Source: Microbacterium capsulatum
GTDB lineage: Bacteria > Actinomycetota > Actinomycetes > Actinomycetales > Microbacteriaceae
NCBI RefSeq assembly: GCF_030865425.1
Contig: NZ_JAVFCB010000001.1
Location: 109,472 to 173,471, forward strand
Length of the DNA stretch: 64,000 nt
Direction: 5' to 3'
Shown: positions 1 through 8,505 of the stretch, in pieces
How positions within the stretch are numbered: the first letter of the stretch is position 1
Layout of the letters: each line of letters starts with the position of its first letter
The notes under the pieces: generated by a model
The model's database searches: none
The model's input: only the letters and a program-made list of their open reading frames with translations
Told to the model about the DNA's origin: nothing
Position numbers and translations under genes: made by a program

Positions 1-944
1 TCCAGCGCCTCATCGTTGTGCAGGATGAGCAGCTCGTCGCGGCCGTCCACCACCGCGTGCTCGACCGAGTACTCCACGCCCTCGCGGCGCGGCCACACGA
101 CGCGCGGCACGGCGGTGAGGTCGTCCAGATCGACGAGGTGCTCCTCGCTGGTGATGCTGGATCCGACCCCGATCACGAGGTACTTGCGGCTGCGGGTGAT
201 CCCGGCGCCCAGCCAGAACCGCTCGTCCGGTTCGTGGAAGAGCTGTACGTCGTCCGTCACGGGGGTCCCGATCCGGTGCAGCCAGAGGGTGTCCGGACGC
301 CAGGACTCGTCGACCGTCGTGTAGAGGATCGCGGCGCTGTCGGGCGTGAAGAACGCGCCGGAGGTGCCGGGGATCTCGTCGGGCAGGGTCTCGCCGGTGA
401 CGAGGTCGCGCACGTGCACCGTGTAGCGCTCGTCGCCCTCGAAGTCGGTCGACCAGAGCAGCCGGGTGGCGTCGTCCGACACGTCGAACGCGCCCATCGC
501 GAAGAACTCGTGCCCCTCGGCCTCGACGTTGCCGTCGAGCAGGATCTGCTCCCCGGGCACGGGGACGGCGGCGTCCAGGACCGGCGGCGTCCAGTCGTCG
601 GGGGAGGCCACGGCCGCGCGGCACTGCAGACCGTACTGCTGCCCCTCGACGGTGCGGCCGTAGTACCACCAGTCGCCGCGGCGGGTCGGCACGGACAGGT
701 CCGACTCCTGCACCCGCGCCTTGATCTCCTCGAACAGCGTCTCCCGGAGCGGGCCGAGGTGCGCGACGCGGGCATCGGTGTACGCGTTCTCCGCCTCGAG
801 GTGCGCGATCACCGCGGGGTCCTCCTTGGCGCGCAGCCAGTCGTACGGGTCGTCGAACACGTCGCCGTGGTGGCTGCGGAGGAGGGATCGGCGTGCCGCC
901 CGCGGGGGAGCGGGGACGGCGGCGGGAACGGAGTCGGAGGTCAC
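1..944 (-). CDS. ptrB: Oligopeptidase B-like S9A serine peptidase, N-terminal part (truncated by window edge)
   Basis: About 314 N-terminal residues are present; the rest, including the expected Ser-Asp-His triad, lies beyond the left edge. From a GTG start at 944 the frame is open to base 1. It begins with a short Ala/Pro-rich segment, then HGDVFDDPYDWLRAKEDP, the typical opening of S9A prolyl oligopeptidase/oligopeptidase B proteins, followed by a beta-propeller-like region with recurring Trp and Asp-Gly turns and a stretch reading VEGQQYGLQCR. Family members cleave short peptides, often after basic residues, in the cytoplasm. It is transcribed away from the phosphate transporter. Oligopeptidase B is preferred over prolyl endopeptidase from the N-terminal pattern only, because the catalytic domain is not visible. 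Confidence 0.8.
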   Translation of the reverse strand, partial: MTSDSVPAAVPAPPRAARRSLLRSHHGDVFDDPYDWLRAKEDPAVIAHLEAENAYTDARVAHLGPLRETLFEEIKARVQESDLSVPTRRGDWWYYGRTVEGQQYGLQCRAAVASPDDWTPPVLDAAVPVPGEQILLDGNVEAEGHEFFAMGAFDVSDDATRLLWSTDFEGDERYTVHVRDLVTGETLPDEIPGTSGAFFTPDSAAILYTTVDESWRPDTLWLHRIGTPVTDDVQLFHEPDERFWLGAGITRSRKYLVIGVGSSITSEEHLVDLDDLTAVPRVVWPRREGVEYSVEHAVVDGRDELLILHNDEAL

Positions 945-1075
945 CGTCCCACGCTAGCCGAGGTCGAGTTGACCGGCGCAGGGAGGGGTGGGAGGATTCT
1001 CACGGCCCGTTAACGGATGCTGAAGCCCCGGTGAACTCTTCGTTCGTCACATCCTCCACTCCCTGAAAGCGACCG

Positions 1076-2310
1076 GTGGAAACCGCAGCCCTCATCGTCG
1101 TGCTGGTCATCGTGCTGGCACTGTTCTTCGACTTCACCAACGGGTTCCACGACACGGCCAACGCCATGGCGACGCCCATCGCGACGGGGGCGCTCAAGCC
1201 CAAGGTCGCGGTGCTGCTCGCCGCCGGGCTGAACCTCGTCGGGGCGTTCCTGTCGACCGAGGTCGCGGCCACCGTGTCCGGCGGCATCGTGCGGGAGGAT
1301 CCCAGCACCGCGCATATGTTCCCGGCCCTGATCTTCGCCGGGCTCATCGGCGCGATCACCTGGAACATGCTGACCTGGCTGCTCGGGCTGCCGTCCAGCT
1401 CCTCGCACGCCCTGTTCGGCGGACTCATCGGCGCGACCCTGGTCGGCATCGGGATCGGCGGCATCAACTTCGGCGTCGTGCTGTCGAAGGTCGTGCTGCC
1501 GGCGCTCATCTCCCCGGTCACGGCAGGTCTCATCGCGTATCTCGCGACCAAGCTCGCGTACCTGATCACCCGCCGCTACGACGGCAAGCCGGACGGCCGC
1601 GACGGCTTCCGCTGGGGCCAGATCTTCACCTCCTCGCTCGTGGCGCTCGCGCACGGCACGAACGACGCCCAGAAGACGATGGGCGTGATCACCCTCGCCC
1701 TGATCTCGGTCGGCTGGCAGGCGCAGGGCGACCACCGGCCGCACATCTACGTGATCGTCGCGTGCGCGCTCACGATCGCGCTGGGCACGTACCTCGGCGG
1801 GTGGCGGATCATCCGCACGCTCGGCAAGGGCCTCACCGATGTCAAGCCCGCACAGGGCTTCGCGGCCGAGACCTCGACCGCGGCCACGATCCTCGCGTCC
1901 AGCGCGCTCGGCTTCGCACTGTCCACCACCCAGGTCGCCTCGGGATCCGTGATCGGATCCGGACTCGGACGGCGCGGTTCCAGCGTGCGCTGGCGGACCG
2001 CAGGGCGGATCGCGATCGGCTGGGTGCTGACCCTTCCCGCGGCCGCCGTGGTGGGCGGGATCGCCGCCCTCATCGTGCGGATCGGATCCGGCTGGGGCGT
2101 GCTCGTCGACGTTCTCCTCGCGCTCGGGATCATCGTCGGCCTGTTCCTGCGCTCCCGCCGCAACGCGGTCACGGCGAACAACGCGTTCAGCGAGGTCGCC
2201 GCCTCCGGGCGCGCGGTCGACGTTCCGGACGCGCCGCCGCTCACCCCGCGACAGGAGCGGGTGCAGCGGGCGCAGGAGCGCGTCAAGGCCAAGGCGAAGA
2301 AGGGCGAGCG

Positions 2311-2314
<4 letters not shown>
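1076..2314 (+). CDS. pit: PiT-family inorganic phosphate transporter
   Basis: Encodes 412 residues from a GTG start. The N-terminal signature FDFTNGFHDTANAMATPIAT and the internal duplicate ALAHGTNDAQKTMGVI are the two PiT/PHO4 repeats that carry phosphate (as metal phosphate) across the membrane with protons or sodium. Many hydrophobic segments are visible; the last about 50 residues are charged and cytoplasmic-looking (QERVQRAQERVKAKAKKGER). The stop overlaps the ATG of a small membrane protein by four bases, so the two are probably co-translated. No PhoU-like DUF47 partner is seen next to it. No clear ribosome binding site precedes the GTG, so the start is less certain than the family. Confidence 0.93.
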
Positions 2315-2643
<329 letters not shown>

Positions 2644-2674
2644 GCGGCGCCGGGGCTCCGTCCCGGTCCCCGGG

Positions 2675-2680
2675 TAGCCT
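2675..2680 (+). promoter_or_regulatory. -10 hexamer for leaderless phosphodiesterase mRNA
   Basis: TAGCCT ends six bases before the ATG at 2687, with no ribosome binding site between, as expected for a leaderless actinobacterial transcript. Confidence 0.5.
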
Positions 2681-2686
2681 GACGGG

Positions 2687-3604
2687 ATGAGCACGTCCGC
2701 GCCCCTTCCGCAGTTCGGCCGCTACGCCCCGCCCACACACACCCTGGTGCACGTGAGCGATCCGCACCTGCTCGCCGGCGGTGCCGCGCTCGGCGGCCGC
2801 TTCGACGTGGACCGTGCGCTCGAGCGCACGCTTGCCGCCATCGAGAGCGCGGCCGACCGTCCCGACGCGATCGTCGTGACGGGGGATCTGGCCGATCTCG
2901 GCGAGCCCGAGGCGTACCGTCGCCTCCGCACCGCGGTGGAGCCCGTGGCCGAACGACTCGGCGCACCCGTGATCTGGGTCGCCGGCAACCACGACGAGCG
3001 GCCCGCCCTGCGCGAGCATCTGCTCGACGAGCGCCCGACCGAGGAGCCGATCACCGGGGTGTGGGACCTGAACGGTCTGCGCGTGATCGCCCTGGACTCG
3101 ACCGTGCCGGGCTGGCACCACGGCGACATCGACGCGCATCAGCGCGCCTGGCTCGCCGACCAGCTGCGCGAGCCCGCGCCGCACGGCACCCTGCTCGCCA
3201 TGCACCACCCGCCGGTGCCCAGTCACGTCCCGCTCTTCGACATCCTCGAGCTGCGCCACCAGGACGAGCTCGCCGCGATCCTCCGCGGATCCGATGTCCG
3301 GGGGATCCTCGCCGGGCATCTGCACTACTCGCTGCACGCCACGTTCGCCGGGATCCCCGTGAGCGTCGCGTCGGCCACCTGCTACACGATGGACGTCGCG
3401 AGCCCCGCCGACCGCGTGAACGGGATGGATGCCGCGCAGTCGTTCCAGCTCGTGCACGTGCGCCCGGAGACGATCACGCACACGGTGGTCCCGGTGGTGG
3501 AGGCGGAGCCGGTGATGACGTTCAGCCCTGAATGGGTCGCCCGGATGGCCGCGCTGACCCCGGAGGGACGGCTGGAGGCGTTCTCCCGCAAGCCCGGACG
3601 GTGA
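2687..3604 (+). CDS. Metallophosphoesterase, CpdA-like (cAMP phosphodiesterase family)
   Basis: A 305-residue calcineurin-like phosphoesterase. The metal-binding blocks appear in order: SDPHLL (D-x-H), GDLAD, GNHDER, the MHHPP block and GHLHYS near residue 210. This set is typical of CpdA/Icc-type class III phosphodiesterases, which use two metal ions to hydrolyse cyclic nucleotides or other phosphodiesters in the cytoplasm. The substrate cannot be read from sequence. It is a single gene, probably leaderless. Its length is slightly above E. coli CpdA (275 residues) because of the N-terminal extension and the tail. The ATG at 2687 is the only plausible start ahead of the first motif. Confidence 0.88.
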   Translation: MSTSAPLPQFGRYAPPTHTLVHVSDPHLLAGGAALGGRFDVDRALERTLAAIESAADRPDAIVVTGDLADLGEPEAYRRLRTAVEPVAERLGAPVIWVAGNHDERPALREHLLDERPTEEPITGVWDLNGLRVIALDSTVPGWHHGDIDAHQRAWLADQLREPAPHGTLLAMHHPPVPSHVPLFDILELRHQDELAAILRGSDVRGILAGHLHYSLHATFAGIPVSVASATCYTMDVASPADRVNGMDAAQSFQLVHVRPETITHTVVPVVEAEPVMTFSPEWVARMAALTPEGRLEAFSRKPGR

Positions 3605-3669
3605 CCGCGCGGTGGCTAGGATGGAAGCATCCCCCTTCCCTGTCAGCCATCACCCACGAGGATGTGTCC

Positions 3670-5133
3670 ATGGTCGCCGTTGCGCCTGCCGTCACCCGAA
3701 CCGAAACCGACTCCCTGGGAAGCAAGGAGATACCCGCCGACGCGTACTGGGGGATCCACACGCTCCGCGCCGCCGAGAACTTCCCGATCACGAAGCGCCC
3801 CATCTCCGTCTACCCGGAGATGATCATCGCCCTCGCGATGGTCAAGCAGGCGAGCGCCCGGGCGAACAAGGAGATCGGTGTCCTCGACCCGGAGAAGGCC
3901 GATCTCATCGACGCCGCCGCGCAGAAGGTGATCGACGGCGAGTACCACGAGGAGTTTATCGTCGGCGTCATCCAGGGCGGCGCCGGCACCTCGACCAACA
4001 TGAACGCGAACGAGGTCATCACCAACATCGCGCTCGAGATCGCCGGCCGGGCGAAGGGCGACTACGCCTTCCTGTCGCCGATCGACCACACCAACCGCAG
4101 CCAGTCCACGAACGACGTCTACCCGACCGCGATCAAGATCGGCCTGTCGCTGACCCTGCGCTCGATGCTCGACGAGCTCGACCACCTGCGTGTCGCATTC
4201 CTGGCCAAGGGGCGCGAGTTCCACGACGTGCTCAAGGTCGGCCGCACCCAGCTCCAGGACGCCGTGCCGATGACCCTCGGCCAGGAGTTCCACGGCTTCG
4301 GGGTGACTCTCGGCGAGGACCACGAGCGCCTCACCGAGAACGCCTCCCTCATGTTCGAGATCAACATGGGCGCCACGGCGATCGGCACCGGCATCACGAC
4401 CCACCCCGCGTACGCCGCCGCCGTGCTGAGCCACCTGCGCGACATCACCGGCCTGGACCTGTCGACCGCGAGCGATCTCGTCGAGGCCACCAGCGACACC
4501 GGATCCTTCATGTCGTTCTCCTCGTCGCTCAAGCGCAACGCCATGAAGCTCTCCAAGATCTGCAACGACCTGCGTCTGCTCTCCTCCGGCCCGCAGGCCG
4601 GTCTCGGCGAGATCAACCTCCCGGCGATGCAGGCCGGCTCGAGCATCATGCCCGGCAAGGTCAACCCGGTGATCCCCGAGGTCGTCAACCAGGTGGCCTT
4701 CGCGGTCGCAGGATCCGACATGACCGTCACGATGGCGGCGGAGGCCGGTCAGCTGCAGCTGAACGCGTTCGAGCCCGTGATCGCGCACTCGATCTTCCAG
4801 TCGATCACCTGGATGCGCCAGGCGATGTGGACGCTGCGGGTGAACTGCGTGGACGGCATCACCGCCAACCGCGACCGTCTGGGCGCCATGGTCGGCTCCT
4901 CGGTCGGCGTGATCACCGCGCTCACCCCGTTCATCGGCTACTCCGCCTCGGCGGCCCTCGCCAAGACCGCGCTGCTGACCAACCGCAACGTCGCCGACCT
5001 CGTCGTCGAGGCGGGTCTGATGTCGCGCGAGGAGGTCACCAAGCAGCTGTCGCCGGCGCGCCTGTCCGGTCTCGAGGCGATCACCGCCGCGATCCCGGTC
5101 ATCCCGCACAAGGACGTCGACGCCGGGGTCTGA
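3670..5133 (+). CDS. aspA: Aspartate ammonia-lyase
   Basis: A 487-residue member of the fumarase/aspartase superfamily, which interconverts L-aspartate with fumarate and ammonia. The signature GSSIMPGKVNPVIPEVVNQV contains the catalytic-serine loop; STNDVYPTAIKI and VGRTQLQDAVPMTLGQEF are the other two conserved regions. The N-terminal DSLGSKEIPADAYWGIHTLR favours aspartase over class II fumarase, as does the VVNQVAFAV ending of the signature. The ATG at 3670 was chosen because a GAGGA ribosome binding site lies about eight bases upstream; the open frame extends further but into the neighbouring gene. A TAGGAT -10-like box at 3617-3622 lies 48 bases before the start. A strong terminator follows. 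Confidence 0.93.
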   Translation: MVAVAPAVTRTETDSLGSKEIPADAYWGIHTLRAAENFPITKRPISVYPEMIIALAMVKQASARANKEIGVLDPEKADLIDAAAQKVIDGEYHEEFIVGVIQGGAGTSTNMNANEVITNIALEIAGRAKGDYAFLSPIDHTNRSQSTNDVYPTAIKIGLSLTLRSMLDELDHLRVAFLAKGREFHDVLKVGRTQLQDAVPMTLGQEFHGFGVTLGEDHERLTENASLMFEINMGATAIGTGITTHPAYAAAVLSHLRDITGLDLSTASDLVEATSDTGSFMSFSSSLKRNAMKLSKICNDLRLLSSGPQAGLGEINLPAMQAGSSIMPGKVNPVIPEVVNQVAFAVAGSDMTVTMAAEAGQLQLNAFEPVIAHSIFQSITWMRQAMWTLRVNCVDGITANRDRLGAMVGSSVGVITALTPFIGYSASAALAKTALLTNRNVADLVVEAGLMSREEVTKQLSPARLSGLEAITAAIPVIPHKDVDAGV

Positions 5134-5144
5134 TCCCCTGCCCC

Positions 5145-5180
5145 CGGATGGCCCGTCGCTCCAGAGCGGCGGGCCATCCG
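5145..5180 (+). terminator. Terminator after aspA
   Basis: A GC-rich hairpin beginning with GGATGGCCCG pairs with CGGGCCATCC a few bases after the aspA stop codon. There is no clear U tract, as is usual in actinobacteria. Confidence 0.7.
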
Positions 5181-5266
5181 TCGTCGATGGGGCATTCTCC
5201 CTATAGACGCTCAGGCAATTCACAGGATAGTGTCATCTCGGCATTTTCATTCGACAGGAGGACACC

Positions 5267-5569
5267 ATGACCAACCAGGCTCCCGACGGCGTTCAGACGC
5301 CGGCCTACACCCCCGCTCCCGCGTCCGTCCCCGGCAAGACCCTCGGCATCGTCGCCCTCGTGCTGACGTTCGTCGTGTCGTCCCTGCTCGGCCTCATCCT
5401 CGGCTATGTCGCCCGCGGCCAGAGCCGCGCGGTCGGCTATGACAACACCCCCGCGAAGATCGCGATCATCGCGGGTTGGATCCTGACCGCGCTGGGCGTT
5501 CTCGTGGGCATCCTCGTCATCGTCAGCGTGATGATCGCGGCGAGCCAGGGCGCGGTCTCCGGCAGCTGA
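5267..5569 (+). CDS. DUF4190-type small membrane protein
   Basis: Encodes 100 residues. A Pro/Ala-rich N-terminus (about 1-22) is followed by two transmembrane segments (about 25-48 and 64-90) flanking a short loop containing GYVARGQSRAVG, the arrangement of DUF4190 proteins. A strong AGGAGG ribosome binding site sits just before the ATG, so the start is firm. It stands alone between two terminator hairpins, so it is monocistronic. Function is unknown; such proteins are common, abundant small membrane proteins in Actinobacteria. Confidence 0.82.
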   Translation: MTNQAPDGVQTPAYTPAPASVPGKTLGIVALVLTFVVSSLLGLILGYVARGQSRAVGYDNTPAKIAIIAGWILTALGVLVGILVIVSVMIAASQGAVSGS

Positions 5570-5584
5570 GCGCCCGCGCAGGGC

Positions 5585-5617
5585 GGAGGGGCCGGTCCGG
5601 GAGGGACCGGCCCCTCC
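5585..5617 (+). terminator. Terminator after the DUF4190 gene
   Basis: A 14-base perfect stem, GGAGGGGCCGGTCC with its complement, around a five-base loop, starting 16 bases after the stop codon. Confidence 0.75.
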
Positions 5618-5680
5618 GTCGTTCCCGGTCGTCGGGGATCCGGGTCGCCCGCGCGGCGGCACCAGGGCTGCGGCGAGCCC

Positions 5681-5686
5681 TAGTCT
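5681..5686 (+). promoter_or_regulatory. -10 hexamer for leaderless prsW-like mRNA
   Basis: TAGTCT ends six bases before the ATG at 5693; the intervening TCTCCT is not a ribosome binding site. Confidence 0.5.
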
Positions 5687-5692
5687 TCTCCT

Positions 5693-7012
5693 ATGACCTT
5701 CGGAGGACACGACGACCCCGCGCAGCAGCGCCCCGGGTCGGCGCCCGGCGCGCCGCACGCAGCGCCGCAGTACGCGCAGGCGCCGCAGTACGTGCAGCCG
5801 CAGGCATATCCGCAGCCCGCCTCCACCCCGGCGTCGCCGGTGTACGGATCGGTGCTCGCGCAGCGCCCGGAGCACCACGCATCCGAGGCCTGGCACGAGT
5901 ACCGTCCGCCGGCGCCTGTGGCCGCGGTTCCGGCCCTCCCCGTGCCGTCGACCAGGGGCCGGCACGCGTCCGTGTGGATCTTCGGCGTGCTCGGGTTCCT
6001 GCTGATCGGGCTCATCGCCTACTTCGTGTGGGCGCTCGGCGTCGCGGCATCCGGGATCGGCATGGTGCTCGCCCTCGTCCCGCTCACGATCGTGTTCTTC
6101 GGCGTGTTCTTCATCGACCGCTGGGAGCCGGAGCCCAGGTCGCTCGTGGCCTTCGCGATCGGATGGGGTGCGATCGCCTCGGTCGGGATCGCGCTGCTCG
6201 TCGATCTCGGCCTCACCCTCGTCTTCGGGCACCGGGACGACGCGCTGCAGGGCGTGATCCAGGCGCCGCTCGTGGAGGAGACGGCGAAGGGGTTCGGGGT
6301 GTTCCTCGTCTTCCTGATCGCGCGCCGCGCCTTCGACGGCCCGATCGACGGCGTCGTGTACGGCGCTCTGGTCGGCGCAGGGTTCGCGTTCACCGAGAAC
6401 ATCCAGTACTTCGCGGTCAACCTCATCGAGGGCGGCGCGGCGCAGCTCACAGTTACGTTCGTGATGCGAGGACTTCTCTCGCCGTTCGCGCACGCGATGT
6501 TCACGTCGGTCACCGGCGTCGCGATCGGTCTGGCGGCGCGGCGCGGAGCCTCCGCAGGCAGGGCGCTCGGCTTCGGTGCGATCGGCCTCGTCGGTGCGGT
6601 CGCGCTGCACGCGCTGTGGAACGGCTCCGCCACGTTCGGCAACTTCTTCGTCCTGTACCTGGTGCTGCAGGTGCCGCTGTTCGTCGGCTTCATCATCGGG
6701 GTGGTCCTGCTCCGCAAGGAGGAGGCGCGGCTCACGTTCGCGCGGCTCAGCGACTACGCGGCCGCGGGATGGTTCACCCCGCAGGAGGTCTCGATGCTCG
6801 CGACCGGCGCGGGCCGTCGCGCCGGCATGCAGTGGGCGGCGACGCTCCGCGGCGATCGGCGGCCGATCATGCGGGGGTTCATCAAGGACGCCACGACGCT
6901 GGCCGCGGTCCGTCAGCGGATCATCACCGGCCGGGACCCGCTCGCCGCGCAGGACGAGCAGACCCTGCTGCAGCGCACCCACGCGGCGCGCGACGCCCTG
7001 CTGTCGATCTGA
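5693..7012 (+). CDS. PrsW-family intramembrane metalloprotease
   Basis: A 439-residue membrane protein. The first about 90 residues are rich in Gln, Pro and Ala with repeated QYAQAPQYVQPQ-like units and look disordered and cytoplasmic. Several transmembrane helices then carry the PrsW motifs: PLVEETAKG (EExxK), FAFTENIQYF (FxxxEN), and conserved histidines in SPFAHAMF and LHALWN. Bacillus PrsW cleaves an anti-sigma factor in the membrane, and actinobacterial paralogues usually have unknown targets. No sigma/anti-sigma pair is adjacent. The C-terminal about 90 residues form a soluble basic tail. The start is set by the -10 box directly upstream. Confidence 0.85.
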   Translation: MTFGGHDDPAQQRPGSAPGAPHAAPQYAQAPQYVQPQAYPQPASTPASPVYGSVLAQRPEHHASEAWHEYRPPAPVAAVPALPVPSTRGRHASVWIFGVLGFLLIGLIAYFVWALGVAASGIGMVLALVPLTIVFFGVFFIDRWEPEPRSLVAFAIGWGAIASVGIALLVDLGLTLVFGHRDDALQGVIQAPLVEETAKGFGVFLVFLIARRAFDGPIDGVVYGALVGAGFAFTENIQYFAVNLIEGGAAQLTVTFVMRGLLSPFAHAMFTSVTGVAIGLAARRGASAGRALGFGAIGLVGAVALHALWNGSATFGNFFVLYLVLQVPLFVGFIIGVVLLRKEEARLTFARLSDYAAAGWFTPQEVSMLATGAGRRAGMQWAATLRGDRRPIMRGFIKDATTLAAVRQRIITGRDPLAAQDEQTLLQRTHAARDALLSI

Positions 7013-7062
7013 GGCGCACAGGGGAGGTTTCGACCCGCGCCGCTTCGCGGTGCTCGCTCAAC

Positions 7063-7120
7063 CTTGCTACGACGAAGGCTCAACCCCGCCTTCGGCGACA
7101 TTGAGCCTTTGCGTAGCAAG
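7063..7120. repeat. Interrupted palindrome, two stacked stems
   Basis: Left arms CTTGCTACG (7063-7071) and AAGGCTCAA (7075-7083) pair with right arms TTGAGCCTT (7101-7109) and CGTAGCAAG (7112-7120). A small CGCC-TTC-GGCG hairpin sits in the loop. It could act as a prsW terminator, or be a REP/MITE-like element. Confidence 0.7.
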
Positions 7121-7172
7121 ACTCAGCGCCCGGGGCTGCGGCGATGCCTGCGAGTCCTACCGGGCGCTGAGT
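7121..7172. repeat. Perfect 13-bp inverted repeat
   Basis: ACTCAGCGCCCGG (7121-7133) and its exact complement CCGGGCGCTGAGT (7160-7172) surround a 26-base loop. It directly abuts the preceding palindrome. Confidence 0.75.
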
Positions 7173-7317
7173 TGATCTTTGATCTGGTATCAGCCTGCAC
7201 CCGGGCCGCGGGGATGTCAAGGATCCGCTCCGGGGATCCAGACGGATCGCGTCGTGTTCGCCCTCGGCACAGCCGCTCGCGTTGACCACCGCGGGCGGGG
7301 TCGGGTTGTATGGAGTC

Positions 7318-7686
7318 ATGACTGAGCGCACCAAGCCCGAGTTCGACGCCCCCACCGGCCCCGCCCCCACGGAGCTCGTGATCCGCGACCTCATCGAGGG
7401 GACCGGCGACGAGGCCAAGCCCGGCGACACCGTGACCGTGCACTACGCGGGTGTCGAGCACGACTCCGGCGAGGAGTTCGACTCCTCCTGGGGTCGCGGC
7501 GAGACCATCCAGTTCCCGCTGCGCGGCCTGATCCAGGGCTGGCAGGAGGGCATCCCCGGCATGAAGGTCGGCGGACGCCGCGAGCTGACCATCCCGCCGC
7601 GCCTGGCCTACGGCCCTGCGGGTTCCGGCCACTTCCTCGGTGGCAAGACCCTCATCTTCATCATCGATCTCGTCGCCGTCGGCTGA
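7318..7686 (+). CDS. FKBP-type peptidyl-prolyl cis-trans isomerase
   Basis: A 122-residue single-domain FKBP, which accelerates cis-trans isomerisation of X-Pro bonds. Diagnostic stretches are VTVHYAGVEHDSGEEFDSSW, the L-x-Q-GWQEGIPGMKVGGRR block with the active-site Trp, and IPPRLAYGPAGSG. There is no signal peptide, so it is cytoplasmic. The ATG at 7318 gives the usual family length; an upstream in-frame ATG at 7282 would add 12 residues that do not resemble the family. No ribosome binding site is visible and a TTGTAT box lies six bases upstream, so the mRNA may be leaderless. A perfect hairpin follows. Confidence 0.93.
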   Translation: MTERTKPEFDAPTGPAPTELVIRDLIEGTGDEAKPGDTVTVHYAGVEHDSGEEFDSSWGRGETIQFPLRGLIQGWQEGIPGMKVGGRRELTIPPRLAYGPAGSGHFLGGKTLIFIIDLVAVG

Positions 7687-7697
7687 CGAACCGATCC

Positions 7698-7727
7698 CGA
7701 AGGCCCCGTCCGCGGACGGGGCCTTCG
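7698..7727 (+). terminator. Terminator after the FKBP gene
   Basis: A 30-base perfect palindrome whose left half is CGAAGGCCCCGTCCG, starting 11 bases after the stop codon. Confidence 0.8.
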
Positions 7728-7776
7728 TCGTGTCGGGGAGGATCCCGAAAAAAGTTCGGCGAATCGGGAATGTATT

Positions 7777-7786
7777 CATGCGCATG
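7777..7786. promoter_or_regulatory. Palindrome upstream of the yceI gene, possible operator
   Basis: CATGCGCATG is a perfect palindrome in an AT-richer stretch (TATTCATGCGCATGTAAG) 62 bases before the yceI start. YceI genes are often controlled by MarR-type repressors that bind such sites. No regulator gene is adjacent. Confidence 0.35.
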
Positions 7787-7848
7787 TAAGTTGGATCATG
7801 ATGTCGCCGCACGAGCGGTGGCCCCGAACTTCCCCACGAGGAGCAGAC

Positions 7849-8397
7849 ATGAGCATCGACGTCCCCGGTTACCGCGCTGGCACCTGGATCCTGGACCCGT
7901 CCCACAGCGAGGTCACCTTCAGCGTCCGCCACATGATGATCTCGAAGGTCCGCGGCACCTTCGGTGTGAAGAGCGCCACCCTGATCGCCCCGGAGAACCC
8001 GCTCGAGGCCCGCGTCGAGGCGAGCGTCGACGTCACCTCGCTCGACACCGGTGACGCCGGCCGCAACGGCCACCTGATGTCGGCCGATTTCTTCGACGCC
8101 GAGACCTACCCGACCATGGACTTCGCCTCGACCGGAGCCCGCATCGAGGGCGGCGACTTCTACGTGGACGGCGACCTCACCATCCACGGCGTGACCAAGC
8201 CGGTCACCTTCGAGCTCGACTTCGGCGGCTTCGGTGCCGACCCGCACGGCAACTACAAGGCCGGTGCCTCGGCGAAGGCCGTCATCAACCGCGAGGACTT
8301 CGGCCTCACCTGGAACGCCGCGCTCGAGACCGGTGGCGTGCTCGTCGGCAAGGACGTCACGATCACCCTCGACCTGCAGGGCGCGCTGCAGGCGTAA
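7849..8397 (+). CDS. YceI family protein (isoprenoid-binding lipocalin-like fold)
   Basis: Encodes 182 residues with the YceI pattern throughout: GTWILDPSHSEVTFSVRHMM, VRGTFGV, VDVTSLDTGDAGRNGHLMS, ADFFDAETYPTMDF, LTIHGVTKPVTFELDF and the C-terminal GKDVTITLDLQ. Family members form a beta-barrel that can hold polyprenyl chains; the physiological role is usually unclear. There is no signal peptide, so it is predicted cytoplasmic. The start at 7849 is preferred over an in-frame ATG at 7798 because GAGGAG lies six bases upstream of it and the protein then has the usual length. It converges on the DNA glycosylase gene. Confidence 0.9.
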   Translation: MSIDVPGYRAGTWILDPSHSEVTFSVRHMMISKVRGTFGVKSATLIAPENPLEARVEASVDVTSLDTGDAGRNGHLMSADFFDAETYPTMDFASTGARIEGGDFYVDGDLTIHGVTKPVTFELDFGGFGADPHGNYKAGASAKAVINREDFGLTWNAALETGGVLVGKDVTITLDLQGALQA

Positions 8398-8410
8398 GCC
8401 TCAGGCTGTC

Positions 8411-8448
8411 CGAAGGGCGGGTGCTGCTGCGGCGGCGCCCGCCCTTCG
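8411..8448. terminator. Bidirectional terminator between yceI and the glycosylase gene
   Basis: CGAAGGGCGGG pairs with CCCGCCCTTCG around a GCTGCTGCGG-type loop in the gap between two convergent genes. Confidence 0.7.
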
Positions 8449-8505
8449 TCGTCCCCGTCGGGCGCATGCGCATCGCGCGGGGCCGGGCTCCCGGTCGCGA
8501 TCCGC

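Larger units (their letters stand above)
7013..7317. other. Gene-free interval with two abutting palindromes
   Basis: No coding potential is seen in these 305 bases. Most of the first half is occupied by two inverted repeats that touch each other (7063-7120 and 7121-7172). The second half has no recognised feature except the putative start-proximal promoter of the FKBP gene (TTGTAT at 7306-7311, six bases before the ATG). Confidence 0.7.

Noticed and set aside
18..1013. Plus-strand open frame over the oligopeptidase gene
   Set aside because: The minus strand gives recognisable S9A peptidase sequence, and the plus-strand translation is repetitive and featureless.
5201..6982. 593-codon minus-strand frame over the DUF4190 and prsW-like genes
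   Set aside because: Arg/Glu/His-rich low-complexity translation; both genes below it have family motifs and terminators.
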